Origin: Bacillus cereus
GTDB lineage: Bacteria > Bacillota > Bacilli > Bacillales > Bacillaceae_G
Reading direction: 5' to 3'
DNA: 64,000 nucleotides
Assembly (NCBI RefSeq): GCF_002584535.1
Contig: NZ_NUOT01000073.1
Location: 1-64,000, forward strand
The position numbers and the translations under genes were made by a program. The notes under the pieces were generated by a model. It was not told the origin of the DNA. It worked only from the letters and a program-made list of their open reading frames with translations, and searched no databases. Positions 36,254 to 45,558 of this stretch are shown here, in pieces. Position 1 is the stretch's first letter. Every line of letters begins with the position of its first letter.

Positions 36254-37435
36254 TTACAGTCGCTCCCAAATAGCAGCAATCCCTTGACCTCCACCGATAC
36301 AGACAGATGATGCTCCATATTTCTTTCCCCTGCGATCAAGTTCGTAGATTAAAGATAAAGAAATTCTTGTTCCCGAAACTGCCAAAGGATGACCTAAGGC
36401 AACGGCCCCGCCATTCACATTTCCAATTTCTGGATTAAATCCTAATTCCTTTTGACAGGCCAAATATTGCGCAGAAAAGGCTTCATTGATTTCAATCAAG
36501 TCCAAATCTTCCAATTTTAGACTGGCCTTCCGCAGGGCGCCTCGGATGGCTGGTGCTGGACCGATCCCCATGAGCTCTGGTTCCACTCCGACTACATCCC
36601 AAGAAACCAATCGTGCAAGAGGCTTCAACCCTTTTTTGATTGCATATTCTTCAGAAGCTAAAACAACTGCTGCTCCGGCATCATTCATTCCACTAGCATT
36701 CCCCGGTGTAATAACCCCTCCTTCAATAAACCTAGCCTTCAATTTGCTCAGTTGTTCTATGCTCGTGTTTCTCGGATGTTCATCCGTATCAATAATCTTA
36801 GATCCCTTTTTATCCTTCACAGTAACTGGAATGATTTCTTCCTTAAAATATCCCTTCTCCATGGCGGCTAGAGCCTTTTGATGACTTAAAAAAGCATATT
36901 CATCAATTTCTTCACGAGAAAGTTTATATTTTTTCGCTAAATTTTCTGCGGTCACAGCCATAGTACAATCTCCATAAGTATCATAAAGACCGTCCCACAC
37001 CCAATCTTCCATAGTAGGTGAGCCTAACGGACTCCCCCATCGCATCCCTCTAATGACATGAGGAACTTGACTCATGTTCTCAGCCCCTCCGGCTAAGACC
37101 ATGTTCGCTTCTCCTGTAAGAATATATCGCGCGGCGGTTAAAATAGATTCTAGACCGCTTCCGCACAAGCGATTGACAGTTAAGGCTGGAACATGAATAG
37201 AGAGTCCCGCTTTTAACCCTACATGTCGAGCCAAATAGTGCGCATCACGGCTGGATTGTTGGACATTTCCGAACACTACTTGGTCGATTTCCTCAGGATT
37301 GACATTCGCCTTTTTTATCGCTTCCTTTGAAGCTATCGCTCCCAAATCAATGGCAGAAACATCTCGAAACGATCCGCAAAATTCTGCCAAAGGTGTACGA
37401 GCACCTTCTACTAAAACCACATCTGTCTTACTCAT
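36254..37435 (-). CDS. thiolase (acetyl-CoA C-acyltransferase)
   Basis: 393 residues, complete. The nucleophile Cys is in NRLCGSGLES (near residue 90), GGAENMSQVP follows, NEAFSAQ and GHPLAVSGTR carry the active-site His, and CIGGGQG the second Cys. It cleaves 3-ketoacyl-CoA with CoA, or condenses two acetyl-CoA in reverse. By context it is degradative. By eye this gene is richer in G+C than its neighbours, hinting at transfer. It starts 6 bp after the hydratase stop, so it is translationally linked. Confidence 0.92.
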   Translation of the reverse strand: MSKTDVVLVEGARTPLAEFCGSFRDVSAIDLGAIASKEAIKKANVNPEEIDQVVFGNVQQSSRDAHYLARHVGLKAGLSIHVPALTVNRLCGSGLESILTAARYILTGEANMVLAGGAENMSQVPHVIRGMRWGSPLGSPTMEDWVWDGLYDTYGDCTMAVTAENLAKKYKLSREEIDEYAFLSHQKALAAMEKGYFKEEIIPVTVKDKKGSKIIDTDEHPRNTSIEQLSKLKARFIEGGVITPGNASGMNDAGAAVVLASEEYAIKKGLKPLARLVSWDVVGVEPELMGIGPAPAIRGALRKASLKLEDLDLIEINEAFSAQYLACQKELGFNPEIGNVNGGAVALGHPLAVSGTRISLSLIYELDRRGKKYGASSVCIGGGQGIAAIWERL

Positions 37436-37441
37436 GAAGAA

Positions 37442-38221
37442 TCATCTCCCTACAAAGATTGGTTTTCTTTTTTCTGTAAAGGCTGTCATCCCTTCTTTTC
37501 GATCTTCTGTGACAAATGCAGTTCCAAAACATGCGCTCTCAATTGTTAGTGCAGATTCAAGATCAACGTTGCTACCTGTATTAACAGCGGTCTTTAGCAT
37601 ACGCATACCAACAATTGGTTTCTGTGCCAGCTTTTCAGCCCATTCTCTAGCAGTTGATAGTAATTCTTCTGCTGGTACAACTTTGTTGACCAATTGAATT
37701 GCTAATGCTCTTTGTGCATCAAACATCTCTCCGAAATACAACAACTCTTTTGCAACTCCTTGACCTACTAACCTTTGTAAACGCTGCGTACCCCCACCTC
37801 CAGGGATAATGCCAAGGTTTACTTCAGGGAATGCAAATTTAGCTTTGTCCGAGCTTATACGTAAATCACACGTTAAAGCCAATTCAAGCCCTCCACCAAG
37901 TGCTAATCCATTAATAGCAGCGATAACGGGTTTTGATAAGTTTTCAATACTAGAAAAAGCCGCTCTTGAAATTGTATTCATTTCCATCATTCCAACTAAA
38001 TCCAAGTCTAACATTTGATGAATATCCGCACCTGCCACAAATGCTTTTTCACCGCTACCTGTAAGTACGATTGCATGTACTTCGGTATTGACTTCAAGAT
38101 CATGCATCAAAGAGTTCAATTCATTAAATACGTGTGTGTTTAATGGATTGAATGGCGGGCGATTTATATATACAATCGCTACTTTATTTTCAATTTCATA
38201 TTGTAAAAACTCACAATTCAT
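37442..38221 (-). CDS. enoyl-CoA hydratase
   Basis: About 259 residues of the crotonase family. The oxyanion-hole segments are AFVAGADIHQM and ALGGGLELALTCDLRI, and the catalytic Glu region is PEVNLGIIPGGGGTQRL with both glutamates apparently kept. It hydrates trans-2-enoyl-CoA to 3-hydroxyacyl-CoA. ATG 38221 is preferred, since GGGGGGAG lies upstream of it and inside the longer frame that begins at a TTG. Confidence 0.9.
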   Translation of the reverse strand: MNCEFLQYEIENKVAIVYINRPPFNPLNTHVFNELNSLMHDLEVNTEVHAIVLTGSGEKAFVAGADIHQMLDLDLVGMMEMNTISRAAFSSIENLSKPVIAAINGLALGGGLELALTCDLRISSDKAKFAFPEVNLGIIPGGGGTQRLQRLVGQGVAKELLYFGEMFDAQRALAIQLVNKVVPAEELLSTAREWAEKLAQKPIVGMRMLKTAVNTGSNVDLESALTIESACFGTAFVTEDRKEGMTAFTEKRKPIFVGR

Positions 38222-38240
38222 TTTTACTCCCCCCAATTAT

Positions 38241-39101
38241 TCATTTGTCGTAGTCGTAGAAACCAGCCCCAGTCTTTCTCCCTAATCTTCCAGCTCTTAC
38301 AAGCGATTTAAGTAGTACAGGGGGTGCAAAGCGATTATCTTTGAATTCCTCATAAAAATAATCCATTACGTGGAGACCGATATCTACACCTGCGTAATCT
38401 TGTAAAGCAAATGGACCCATTGGATAATTCAAGCCTAATGTAACCGCTTTATCAATATCTTCTGGAGATGCAACTCCCTCTTCTAAAAGTTTAATCGCTT
38501 CAATAAATTGCGGAATCATAATTCGATTTACAATAAATCCTGGTGTATCTTTTTTTACTTCTACAGTTTCCTTGTTCAGTTTCTTCGAAAATGTTTTAAT
38601 TTCTTCTACTGTTTCATTACTTGTTTTATAACCACGAACCACTTCCACTAGTTTCATAATTTGTGCCGGATTAAAAAAATGCATACCAGCAACACGTTCT
38701 GGTCTCTTTGTCGCTTCAGCAATTGCTGTGATGGACATCGATGAAGTATTAGTGGCAAGAATTACGTTTTCAGGAACAATTTCATCTAACTTTGAGAAAA
38801 CTTCCTTTTTCAGTTCTAAATCTTCAATGATAGCCTCAATAACAATATCAACTTCTTTCATATCTTCGAGATCTGTTGTTACTGTAATTCGTTCCATTAC
38901 TTCTTCCTTTTGCTCTACTGTCATTTTCCCTTTAGAAATACTTCTGTCTATAAACTTTTCTATTTTAGCTATAGCGTGTTGAAGATATTTCTCTTCAACA
39001 TCTCGTAATATGACGTTAAGCCCTGACATAGCTGCCAAATTGGCAATCCCACTTCCCATTGTGCCAGCACCGACTATGCCAACTGTTAATATACTCATCA
39101 A
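38241..39101 (-). CDS. 3-hydroxyacyl-CoA dehydrogenase (Hbd/MmgB type)
   Basis: 286 residues. The NAD-binding Rossmann motif is GIVGAGTMGSGIA at the N-terminus. The catalytic His is in GMHFFNPA, with TPGFIVNRIMIP and GLNYPMGPFALQDYAGVD in the dimerisation domain. It oxidises 3-hydroxyacyl-CoA to 3-ketoacyl-CoA, the step between the hydratase and thiolase encoded downstream. First enzyme gene of the operon, 88 bp after the regulator gene. Confidence 0.92.
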   Translation of the reverse strand: MMSILTVGIVGAGTMGSGIANLAAMSGLNVILRDVEEKYLQHAIAKIEKFIDRSISKGKMTVEQKEEVMERITVTTDLEDMKEVDIVIEAIIEDLELKKEVFSKLDEIVPENVILATNTSSMSITAIAEATKRPERVAGMHFFNPAQIMKLVEVVRGYKTSNETVEEIKTFSKKLNKETVEVKKDTPGFIVNRIMIPQFIEAIKLLEEGVASPEDIDKAVTLGLNYPMGPFALQDYAGVDIGLHVMDYFYEEFKDNRFAPPVLLKSLVRAGRLGRKTGAGFYDYDK

Positions 39102-39189
39102 CTTACCTCCTTATTTTTTAATTTTTCTGTATTTTCATTATAAAATAGAATAATTTAAAATAATTCCTACACAAAGTAGGAAAGAAGAT

Positions 39190-41412
39190 TTACATTTTCA
39201 GCTTTTTGGAGGAATTCTTATAATATAAATCATATAACTTAAAAGCCATCATTAAATTCAATCTGTATTCAGAATAATCAAGATCCACTTCTAGTAAATT
39301 TTTTATTTTCTCGATTCGATATTGAAGTGTACTCCTATGAATATAAAGCTCCTCAGACGTATCTTTAAGACTCCCATTATGATGAAGATATACTCGCAAT
39401 GTTTGAAACAAATCTGCGTTTTTCCCTTCTGAATCATATAATAACGGTCCAAGATGCTTTTTTATAAATAGAGTTGCTACTGAAGAATCTTTTAAATAAT
39501 GCAATACGGTATAAACGCCTAGTTCATCAAACAATGCAACCCCTCCTCTATCAAAACAATTAGATACAACATGAAGAGCTTGTATCTCCTGACGATAACA
39601 AATATAGTAATCTTGTAACTCTTTTGTTTTCCCACCTACACCTAGGAAAACTTGAACGGGCATTTTCTCCACCTCCATCCATCTCTTAATATTTCCATAA
39701 AGATTGGACCAATAATTTTTGGGATTATTTTTTTCTTTTTCTATTGGAACAAACATTATATATTCGTCTCCTTTATTTGCAAGAAGAATATCTTTGTCCA
39801 CGATAGAAATCTGCATTTTTAATTGTTCCCACAGTAATGATTTTTGCGCTTGTTGTTTTAGAATATCACTATGTTTTATGTCCGTTTCATTAAACGTAAT
39901 AGAAAGTGCTGAGATGCGATGCTGATCAAATAAATCCCAGTTAAATACATTAGCATGTTGAAAAATGGTTTCTCGATCCTCTATTTTTTCAACTAATAGT
40001 TTGTGGATGAAACTATCCTTGACCTGTTCTTTTGTATCTAAGACCAGTTTTTGCTTTATAAATTGAATTGAAAATACGTTTAAGGCGGAATCAATACTAA
40101 TCCGCTGAAACTCATCAACTTCATCGTTCGACAGTTCAATAACAAGATAACCTAATAGATCACCTCCACCCCTAATCCGCCAAAAAACGATCTTCGTTTC
40201 ATTTATATTTTTAAGAGAAAACTCTGCGTCTCTATTTTTCTCTTGAATAATTTGATATATTGCACATTCAACTATTTCTTCAATACCCATTTGCTTTCCA
40301 GAAGATAGGTGATACGAAATCGGACGTAAAAATCGATCTAATACAACCACTGATTTTGATAAAGTTTTACTTAAAGTTGTCGTAATGCCATTGAAATCAT
40401 CTTGATCTACAGTTTCTTTGACAAGTGCCTGTTGAAAATCCAATAGTGAATGTAACCGCTGTTTATGCTCTTTTTCATTCATATATAAACGAACGTTTTC
40501 AAGCATAGCAGCAACATGACTAGATAATAATTCAAGGACTTCTAAATCCTCATTTGTGAATACACCTTTACTTTTCGTTTCGACATGTAACACACCAATT
40601 GTTTTAAGATTTACAACTAACGGAACCGTTAATTGAGATCCACCGGTAACTTCCAAAAACGGAAAATATTCTTTTAGCATATAATTATTTTCAGTAATAA
40701 TTTTTTTAGATTGATTTATTTCTCCGTATGAAGGCGGTTGAAAAGAAAAATAATTTTCTTTTTCATGATACAAATAGATGCATGCACCCATCGCGTTAGT
40801 CTCTTTCCCTGCACGCTCTACTATTTTTTCGACCACTTCTTCTATAGATGAATCTGAAAAGAGATTTTTACTAATCCATTCTACATCTAACATGGTCTTT
40901 TTTTGAGCTTCTTTTCTTTTTGCCAGAGCTATTGCTACTGCTATATCTTTTCCAAAGTCTACAAATGGCTTGTCCATTTCCATAAATAACGGAACTGCAT
41001 TCATAAAACCGATAATACAGAATCCAAAACTATTTTCCTCGTCTTTTAAAGGGACAGTAAACCATGTTTGTATTTTTTCTGCTTGCAATAATTTAACCAA
41101 TTCGCATTTCGTTTCCCAATTAGACTTCTCAATTGTTAAACCCTGAATGAGAAGTTTTGGCGAGCATTCATCTATTTTTATTGGGAATGAGTCTCCAAAC
41201 GTATCTGAACCGCCGCTCCATACTTTAGGAATTAAGTTCTCACCTTCTTTTAAAATAATACCAACTAAATCACAAGCTAACTTAGAACGAAATGATTCAA
41301 TTAAATATTGTAACGTCTCCTCTTCCGTATCAAACTTTACAAGTTGACGTGCTGTAATACGAAGATGATTCTCAATTTTTTTTGTGAGTTTTTCCCGCTC
41401 AGTTAATTTCAT
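39190..41412 (-). CDS. PucR/CdaR-type transcriptional regulator with GAF domains
   Basis: About 740 residues. Two GAF-like sensor regions (about 30-165 and 185-310) are followed by a linker, a degenerate GGDEF-like middle and a C-terminal PucR helix-turn-helix (GSLKDTSEELYIHRSTLQYRI near residue 700). This layout is typical of activators of catabolic operons that sense small aromatic or purine-like ligands. It lies upstream of the CoA-pathway genes on the same strand and is the likely regulator. ATG 41412 has GAGGGGG 7 nt upstream and is preferred over the ATG 24 nt earlier. Confidence 0.83.
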   Translation of the reverse strand: MKLTEREKLTKKIENHLRITARQLVKFDTEEETLQYLIESFRSKLACDLVGIILKEGENLIPKVWSGGSDTFGDSFPIKIDECSPKLLIQGLTIEKSNWETKCELVKLLQAEKIQTWFTVPLKDEENSFGFCIIGFMNAVPLFMEMDKPFVDFGKDIAVAIALAKRKEAQKKTMLDVEWISKNLFSDSSIEEVVEKIVERAGKETNAMGACIYLYHEKENYFSFQPPSYGEINQSKKIITENNYMLKEYFPFLEVTGGSQLTVPLVVNLKTIGVLHVETKSKGVFTNEDLEVLELLSSHVAAMLENVRLYMNEKEHKQRLHSLLDFQQALVKETVDQDDFNGITTTLSKTLSKSVVVLDRFLRPISYHLSSGKQMGIEEIVECAIYQIIQEKNRDAEFSLKNINETKIVFWRIRGGGDLLGYLVIELSNDEVDEFQRISIDSALNVFSIQFIKQKLVLDTKEQVKDSFIHKLLVEKIEDRETIFQHANVFNWDLFDQHRISALSITFNETDIKHSDILKQQAQKSLLWEQLKMQISIVDKDILLANKGDEYIMFVPIEKEKNNPKNYWSNLYGNIKRWMEVEKMPVQVFLGVGGKTKELQDYYICYRQEIQALHVVSNCFDRGGVALFDELGVYTVLHYLKDSSVATLFIKKHLGPLLYDSEGKNADLFQTLRVYLHHNGSLKDTSEELYIHRSTLQYRIEKIKNLLEVDLDYSEYRLNLMMAFKLYDLYYKNSSKKLKM

Positions 41413-41641
41413 AAATATGCCCCCTCTCATGTTCATTATTTTCTTATTTATTCCACTATTTGCAGTGGACTATCTTTACAGCTTCACTTCTTTTAAACTC
41501 TATAAGGAAAAGTACCGATCCTACTCTTCTTATCTTTAATGGTATTGACATATTTACGATGAAAAAAGACAGCTTCACCTCGTTGATGAAATCTGTCCAA
41601 AATGAAATTAAATATATAAGTTGTTTATAATTCATCATAAC

Positions 41642-41719
41642 CTAGAGTGAAACATGCCATGTAGCAACTTCTAATTTCTCATATTCTTGTGATGAAATTT
41701 TTTTAACGATAAACGCCAC
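41642..41719 (-). pseudogene. 25-codon frame, possible 5' remnant
   Basis: GTG at 41719 preceded by AAGGGGGGAG, encoding VKKISSQEYEKLEVATW and then a stop. The strong ribosome site suggests the start of a former gene. The pattern loosely recalls the N-terminus of small cupin proteins; not certain. Confidence 0.3.
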
Positions 41720-41880
41720 AATTCTCCCCCCTTCAGTAACTCTTGCATCAATAAAATATTTTCTTCATTCACTACTACTTATTACTAATTCCTCTCTCAT
41801 CTATCATCTGATTTATTTTCATATGATACGATTACTACATGAAATGCACAATTTTAATCTTACATACAAATTCAATTAGA

Positions 41881-43302
41881 TTATCTTTTTTGACCTCTAT
41901 ATCTCTCGTTTTTGTTCATATGCTTTAATCTTTGAAACTCTTTATACATAAAGAGAAGAGCTATCAAAAATGCAAGTATATCTGCAACTGGAATAGAATA
42001 CCATACACCTTCAACTCCATACATCTTAGGGAGAAGATAAAATAACGGTAACGAAAAAAGAAAAGATCGCCCTATTCCTATAAACGTCGCCTTAGCATTT
42101 TGCTCTATTGCCTCAAAATAGCCCGATATGAGCACTACAATTGCGACAAATGGAAAAGACAAGTTAAACACTCTTGTCGACCATATACTAATATCTTGTA
42201 AAGCTGCATCTCCTCCTGTAAAGAAACCAACTATCGGATCGACAAAGAAAAACAATAATACTGTCAAGAAAGCACTAGTTATGAATGTAAATATAATTCC
42301 TAACCGAGTAACTTCCCTTACCCGCTCATACAGCCTAGCACCATAATTATAGCTAATAATCGGTTGAATACCAGTTACTACCCCCATTGCGATTAAAATA
42401 AGAAAGTTAGTTATATATCCATTTTGTATGGCAAAGGCGGATATATGTAATTCTCCCCCTAATGAAGCTAACAAATTATTAATAATAATGACGGAGATAA
42501 ACATAGTAAGTGAAATTGAAAATGCGGCAAATCCGGTTGCATTTACTTCCCAAATATCTCTTAACTTCATTTTCAAGTCCTTCAGCTTAGGTTTGAGCAA
42601 AGTTTTGCTAAATAGAAAATAAAAAATAAGAAGACATGGGGTCGATTGAGAAATAATATTAGCCCAAGCGGAAGCTATTATTCCATATTGAAATTTATGA
42701 AATAATAGTAGTTCCACAGCAGCTGCTAAAATGGCTCCAACAAACCAACTCCACACGCTAAGTCCCGGGCGTTCGTCAAGAATAGCAAGAATACTAAGAA
42801 TAACTGCTAATACTGTAAAAGGAAACGAAAGCCACATGTAATTTCCAAACTGAATTGCATACGGTAATGCCTGATCATCCGCACCAAAAAAACGCATAAG
42901 AGGCTCATTATAAATATAACCAGCGACACCAATCATTGTTGACAGGATGATCCCAAACCAAATCGATTGACCAACAACATTTCTTGCTTCATCGATTTTT
43001 CCAGCTCCTAATCTAAGAGCAGCCACCGCTCCCGCTCCAACTCCAACTAGCGTACCTATCGCACGAGAGAGAACCATAATAGTAAAACCAATCCCCACAC
43101 CCGCTAGTTCTGTTGCCCCTATATTCCCCAAAATATTCCCATCTACAAATGAAGTAACTGCCAAAAATATGTTCCCTAATATAGCAAGCAAAATATAACG
43201 GTAAAACAAATGCGTTATTTTTTTTGTTCCTAATTCTCTCTCCACAAGTGCTTTCGGTTTAATATTTTCTATTTTTGGAATCTCCAAGTTTGTATGATCC
43301 AT
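41881..43302 (-). CDS. MATE family efflux transporter
   Basis: 473 residues with 12 predicted helices in two homologous halves (about 30-240 and 265-460). Features include FVDGNILGNIGATELAGVGI in helix 1-2 and GIQPIISYNYGA in the second half, both typical of the NorM/DinF-like branch. It should export cationic drugs or metabolites using a Na+ or H+ gradient. The N-terminal 30 residues are charged and soluble. Single gene, with an aldehyde dehydrogenase remnant just upstream. Confidence 0.9.
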   Translation of the reverse strand: MDHTNLEIPKIENIKPKALVERELGTKKITHLFYRYILLAILGNIFLAVTSFVDGNILGNIGATELAGVGIGFTIMVLSRAIGTLVGVGAGAVAALRLGAGKIDEARNVVGQSIWFGIILSTMIGVAGYIYNEPLMRFFGADDQALPYAIQFGNYMWLSFPFTVLAVILSILAILDERPGLSVWSWFVGAILAAAVELLLFHKFQYGIIASAWANIISQSTPCLLIFYFLFSKTLLKPKLKDLKMKLRDIWEVNATGFAAFSISLTMFISVIIINNLLASLGGELHISAFAIQNGYITNFLILIAMGVVTGIQPIISYNYGARLYERVREVTRLGIIFTFITSAFLTVLLFFFVDPIVGFFTGGDAALQDISIWSTRVFNLSFPFVAIVVLISGYFEAIEQNAKATFIGIGRSFLFSLPLFYLLPKMYGVEGVWYSIPVADILAFLIALLFMYKEFQRLKHMNKNERYRGQKR

Positions 43303-43324
43303 ACATTACCTCCCTAAACTATAC

Positions 43325-43678
43325 TTATTGATTAGAAAACCATCCAACCCGTTGTGCCTTATAGCTTAGATTAATTTGCTTTATTTCTGAAAATTCATCG
43401 AGTCCGTATGTTCCCCTACCCTCTACCAATTCCACTTTGTTTATAACCAACCAACCCAAATACTGTATGATTCGCCAAAGTAATCGCTTCTTCTTCATCT
43501 CTAAACTTTTGAACAACTAAAACTGGGCCAAAGATTTCTTCCTGCACATTTCTCATCTCTGGCCTAGTATTGATAAAGATTGTGGGTTCAACAAGGAAAC
43601 CGCTTTCAAAACTACCATCTATGCGTCATAAACCTCATCGTATGCACTATCATCCCGATTTGGAATAATAGCTCCTCC
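43325..43678 (-). pseudogene. aldehyde dehydrogenase, C-terminal remnant
   Basis: In one frame GFLVEPTIF, MRNVQEEIFGPVLVVQKF and EEEAITLANHTVFGLVGYKQSGIGRG match the C-terminal third of NAD-dependent aldehyde dehydrogenases. In another frame GTYGLDEFSEIKQINLSYK matches the last residues. A stretch between FGLVG and GYKQSG (normally containing W-x-N and PFGG) is deleted, a frameshift follows, and an in-frame TAG lies before FLVEPT. The catalytic N-terminal part is gone. Confidence 0.8.
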
Positions 43679-43699
43679 GATGAACTATATTCCCTACTC

Positions 43700-45319
43700 C
43701 TATCCTTTTGAAAGGACTCCTTCCCTCTGGAATACAATTTCTCCATCGACCATTGTCATATTTACTACTAAATCTTTAATATTCTGCTCTTTTGTATTCA
43801 AAATACTTTTATCTAATACTATCAAATCCGCAAACTTCCCAGCGTCAAGACTTCCTTTACGATCTTCTTCAAAGCTTGCATAGGCACCATTCCATGTGTA
43901 CAGACGAATCGCTTCCAAAACGCTAATCCTTTGATTTCCACCTACATCAATACCATTTTTACTTTTTCTATTTACCGCAACATGTATTCCTAATAAAGGA
44001 TCGCAGGAGGTTACGGGACAATCAGAACCGGCGGCAGCGATAATATCATGATTCAAATAATCACGGAGAGGATACATATGGTTTACACGCTCACCATAAT
44101 TCTTCATATAACCTTCACCAAATTCATAGAAAAATGGCGGATTTGGTATCGGAATCACACCAAGCTTTTTCATACGTTCTTGTAAGTCGGGCTCGGCAAT
44201 ACCAGCATGTTCAATTCGATGTCGACTGTTTGCTCTAGGATACTTTTGCTGTGCACTTTCAATACAATTCAGAACCATTTCAATCGCTTTATCTCCTTGG
44301 GCATGTGCCGTAATTTGAAATCCTTTTTGATGTGCTCTTGTTAAAATCCTATCAATCTCTTCCTGAGTATAATAAAGAATACCATAATCAGTAGAGTTAC
44401 TCGTATATGGTTTTCTAGTTGCGATAGTTGGACCACTACTGCTTCCATCGGTAAATATTTTGGCAGGTCCAACTCTAAACTTATCGTCTCCTATACCTGT
44501 GACAATTCCTGCATCGATCATTTTATCAACGAACTCTTCCGAATTATGTAGTGCACATATCATTGCATATACACGAACGCGAACATCGCCAGCTTGCACT
44601 GCCTTAAAAATGTTTCTGAAATGATCAGGACCGTGCCCACCCGCATCGTGAACACTTGTAATTCCATAAGAGAGAAAGTCATCAGATGCTAGTTTAAAAG
44701 CCTTGAGTAATTCTTCCTCCGTATATTTGGCGACCTCAAACATCTTCATATTGGCACTCTCAATTAATCGCCCAGTTAATTTACCAGTGTCGTCTCGTTC
44801 AATTTGAGTATGATCCAAATTTGGTGTATCTTCATCAATACCCGCTATTTCAAGAGCTTTGCTATTTACCACGCATATATGGTTGCATGTTCTCGAAATA
44901 TAAATGGGATGCTCCTGAGAAACATCATCCAATTCATCGACTGTAGGATATCTTCCCTCCAAAATTGCCATTTCGTTAAATCCAAAAGCACGAATCCATT
45001 GCCCTTTTGGTGTTTCTATTTTTTTTGCCTTGAGAGCTTCTATAAGATCTTTTATAGACTTAATATGCAACTCCTTACAATCAACCCCTAATTTATTCGT
45101 TCCATGCAGCATATGTAGATGTGAATCGATAAATCCTGGAAGAAGACTTTTCCCCTGCAAATCAATAACTTTTGTATTCTCAGTAATATAAGGTTTTACA
45201 TCCTCGTTTGTACCTACGGCGATAATTAGATTCCCCTTAATAGCAATAGCTTGCTCAACATCATTTTCATGATTTACCGTTATAACCTCACCATTTATGA
45301 ATATAAAATCAGCGTTCAC
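43700..45319 (-). CDS. amidohydrolase (YtcJ-like)
   Basis: 539 residues. Amidohydrolase-3 family: GFIDSHLHML near residue 60 (HxH metal site), HDAGGHGPD, AHAQGDKAIE, HRIEHAG and AAGSDCPVTS (last metal aspartate). This is the set expected of YtcJ/exoenzyme-regulatory-like metal hydrolases. They act on amide or similar bonds; the substrate is unknown. GTG start preceded by AAGGGGGAAT. Divergent from the MerR fusion gene with 239 bp between, so that regulator may control it. Confidence 0.88.
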   Translation of the reverse strand: MNADFIFINGEVITVNHENDVEQAIAIKGNLIIAVGTNEDVKPYITENTKVIDLQGKSLLPGFIDSHLHMLHGTNKLGVDCKELHIKSIKDLIEALKAKKIETPKGQWIRAFGFNEMAILEGRYPTVDELDDVSQEHPIYISRTCNHICVVNSKALEIAGIDEDTPNLDHTQIERDDTGKLTGRLIESANMKMFEVAKYTEEELLKAFKLASDDFLSYGITSVHDAGGHGPDHFRNIFKAVQAGDVRVRVYAMICALHNSEEFVDKMIDAGIVTGIGDDKFRVGPAKIFTDGSSSGPTIATRKPYTSNSTDYGILYYTQEEIDRILTRAHQKGFQITAHAQGDKAIEMVLNCIESAQQKYPRANSRHRIEHAGIAEPDLQERMKKLGVIPIPNPPFFYEFGEGYMKNYGERVNHMYPLRDYLNHDIIAAAGSDCPVTSCDPLLGIHVAVNRKSKNGIDVGGNQRISVLEAIRLYTWNGAYASFEEDRKGSLDAGKFADLIVLDKSILNTKEQNIKDLVVNMTMVDGEIVFQREGVLSKG

Positions 45320-45558
45320 CTGAATTCCCCCTTGACGAAATTTTCGAAAAGTTGTACTTATTAATTACTACAACATTATTTTTCATAGTAGTTTGCGAAT
45401 AAATCAAATAACACTCTGTATTTTTTGATTATTCTGTTAATTATATGTATATTTATAATAACTGTCGGGTTGAACTTCATGTCAATACAAGTATTTTCAC
45501 ATTATTTCTTGAAAACATGGAGTTCATAACCACTTTTTTGTAGATCGGGGGGATATAG

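Noticed and set aside
41456-41638. 60-codon minus-strand frame upstream of the PucR gene
   Set aside because: No ribosome site and basic/hydrophobic random composition.
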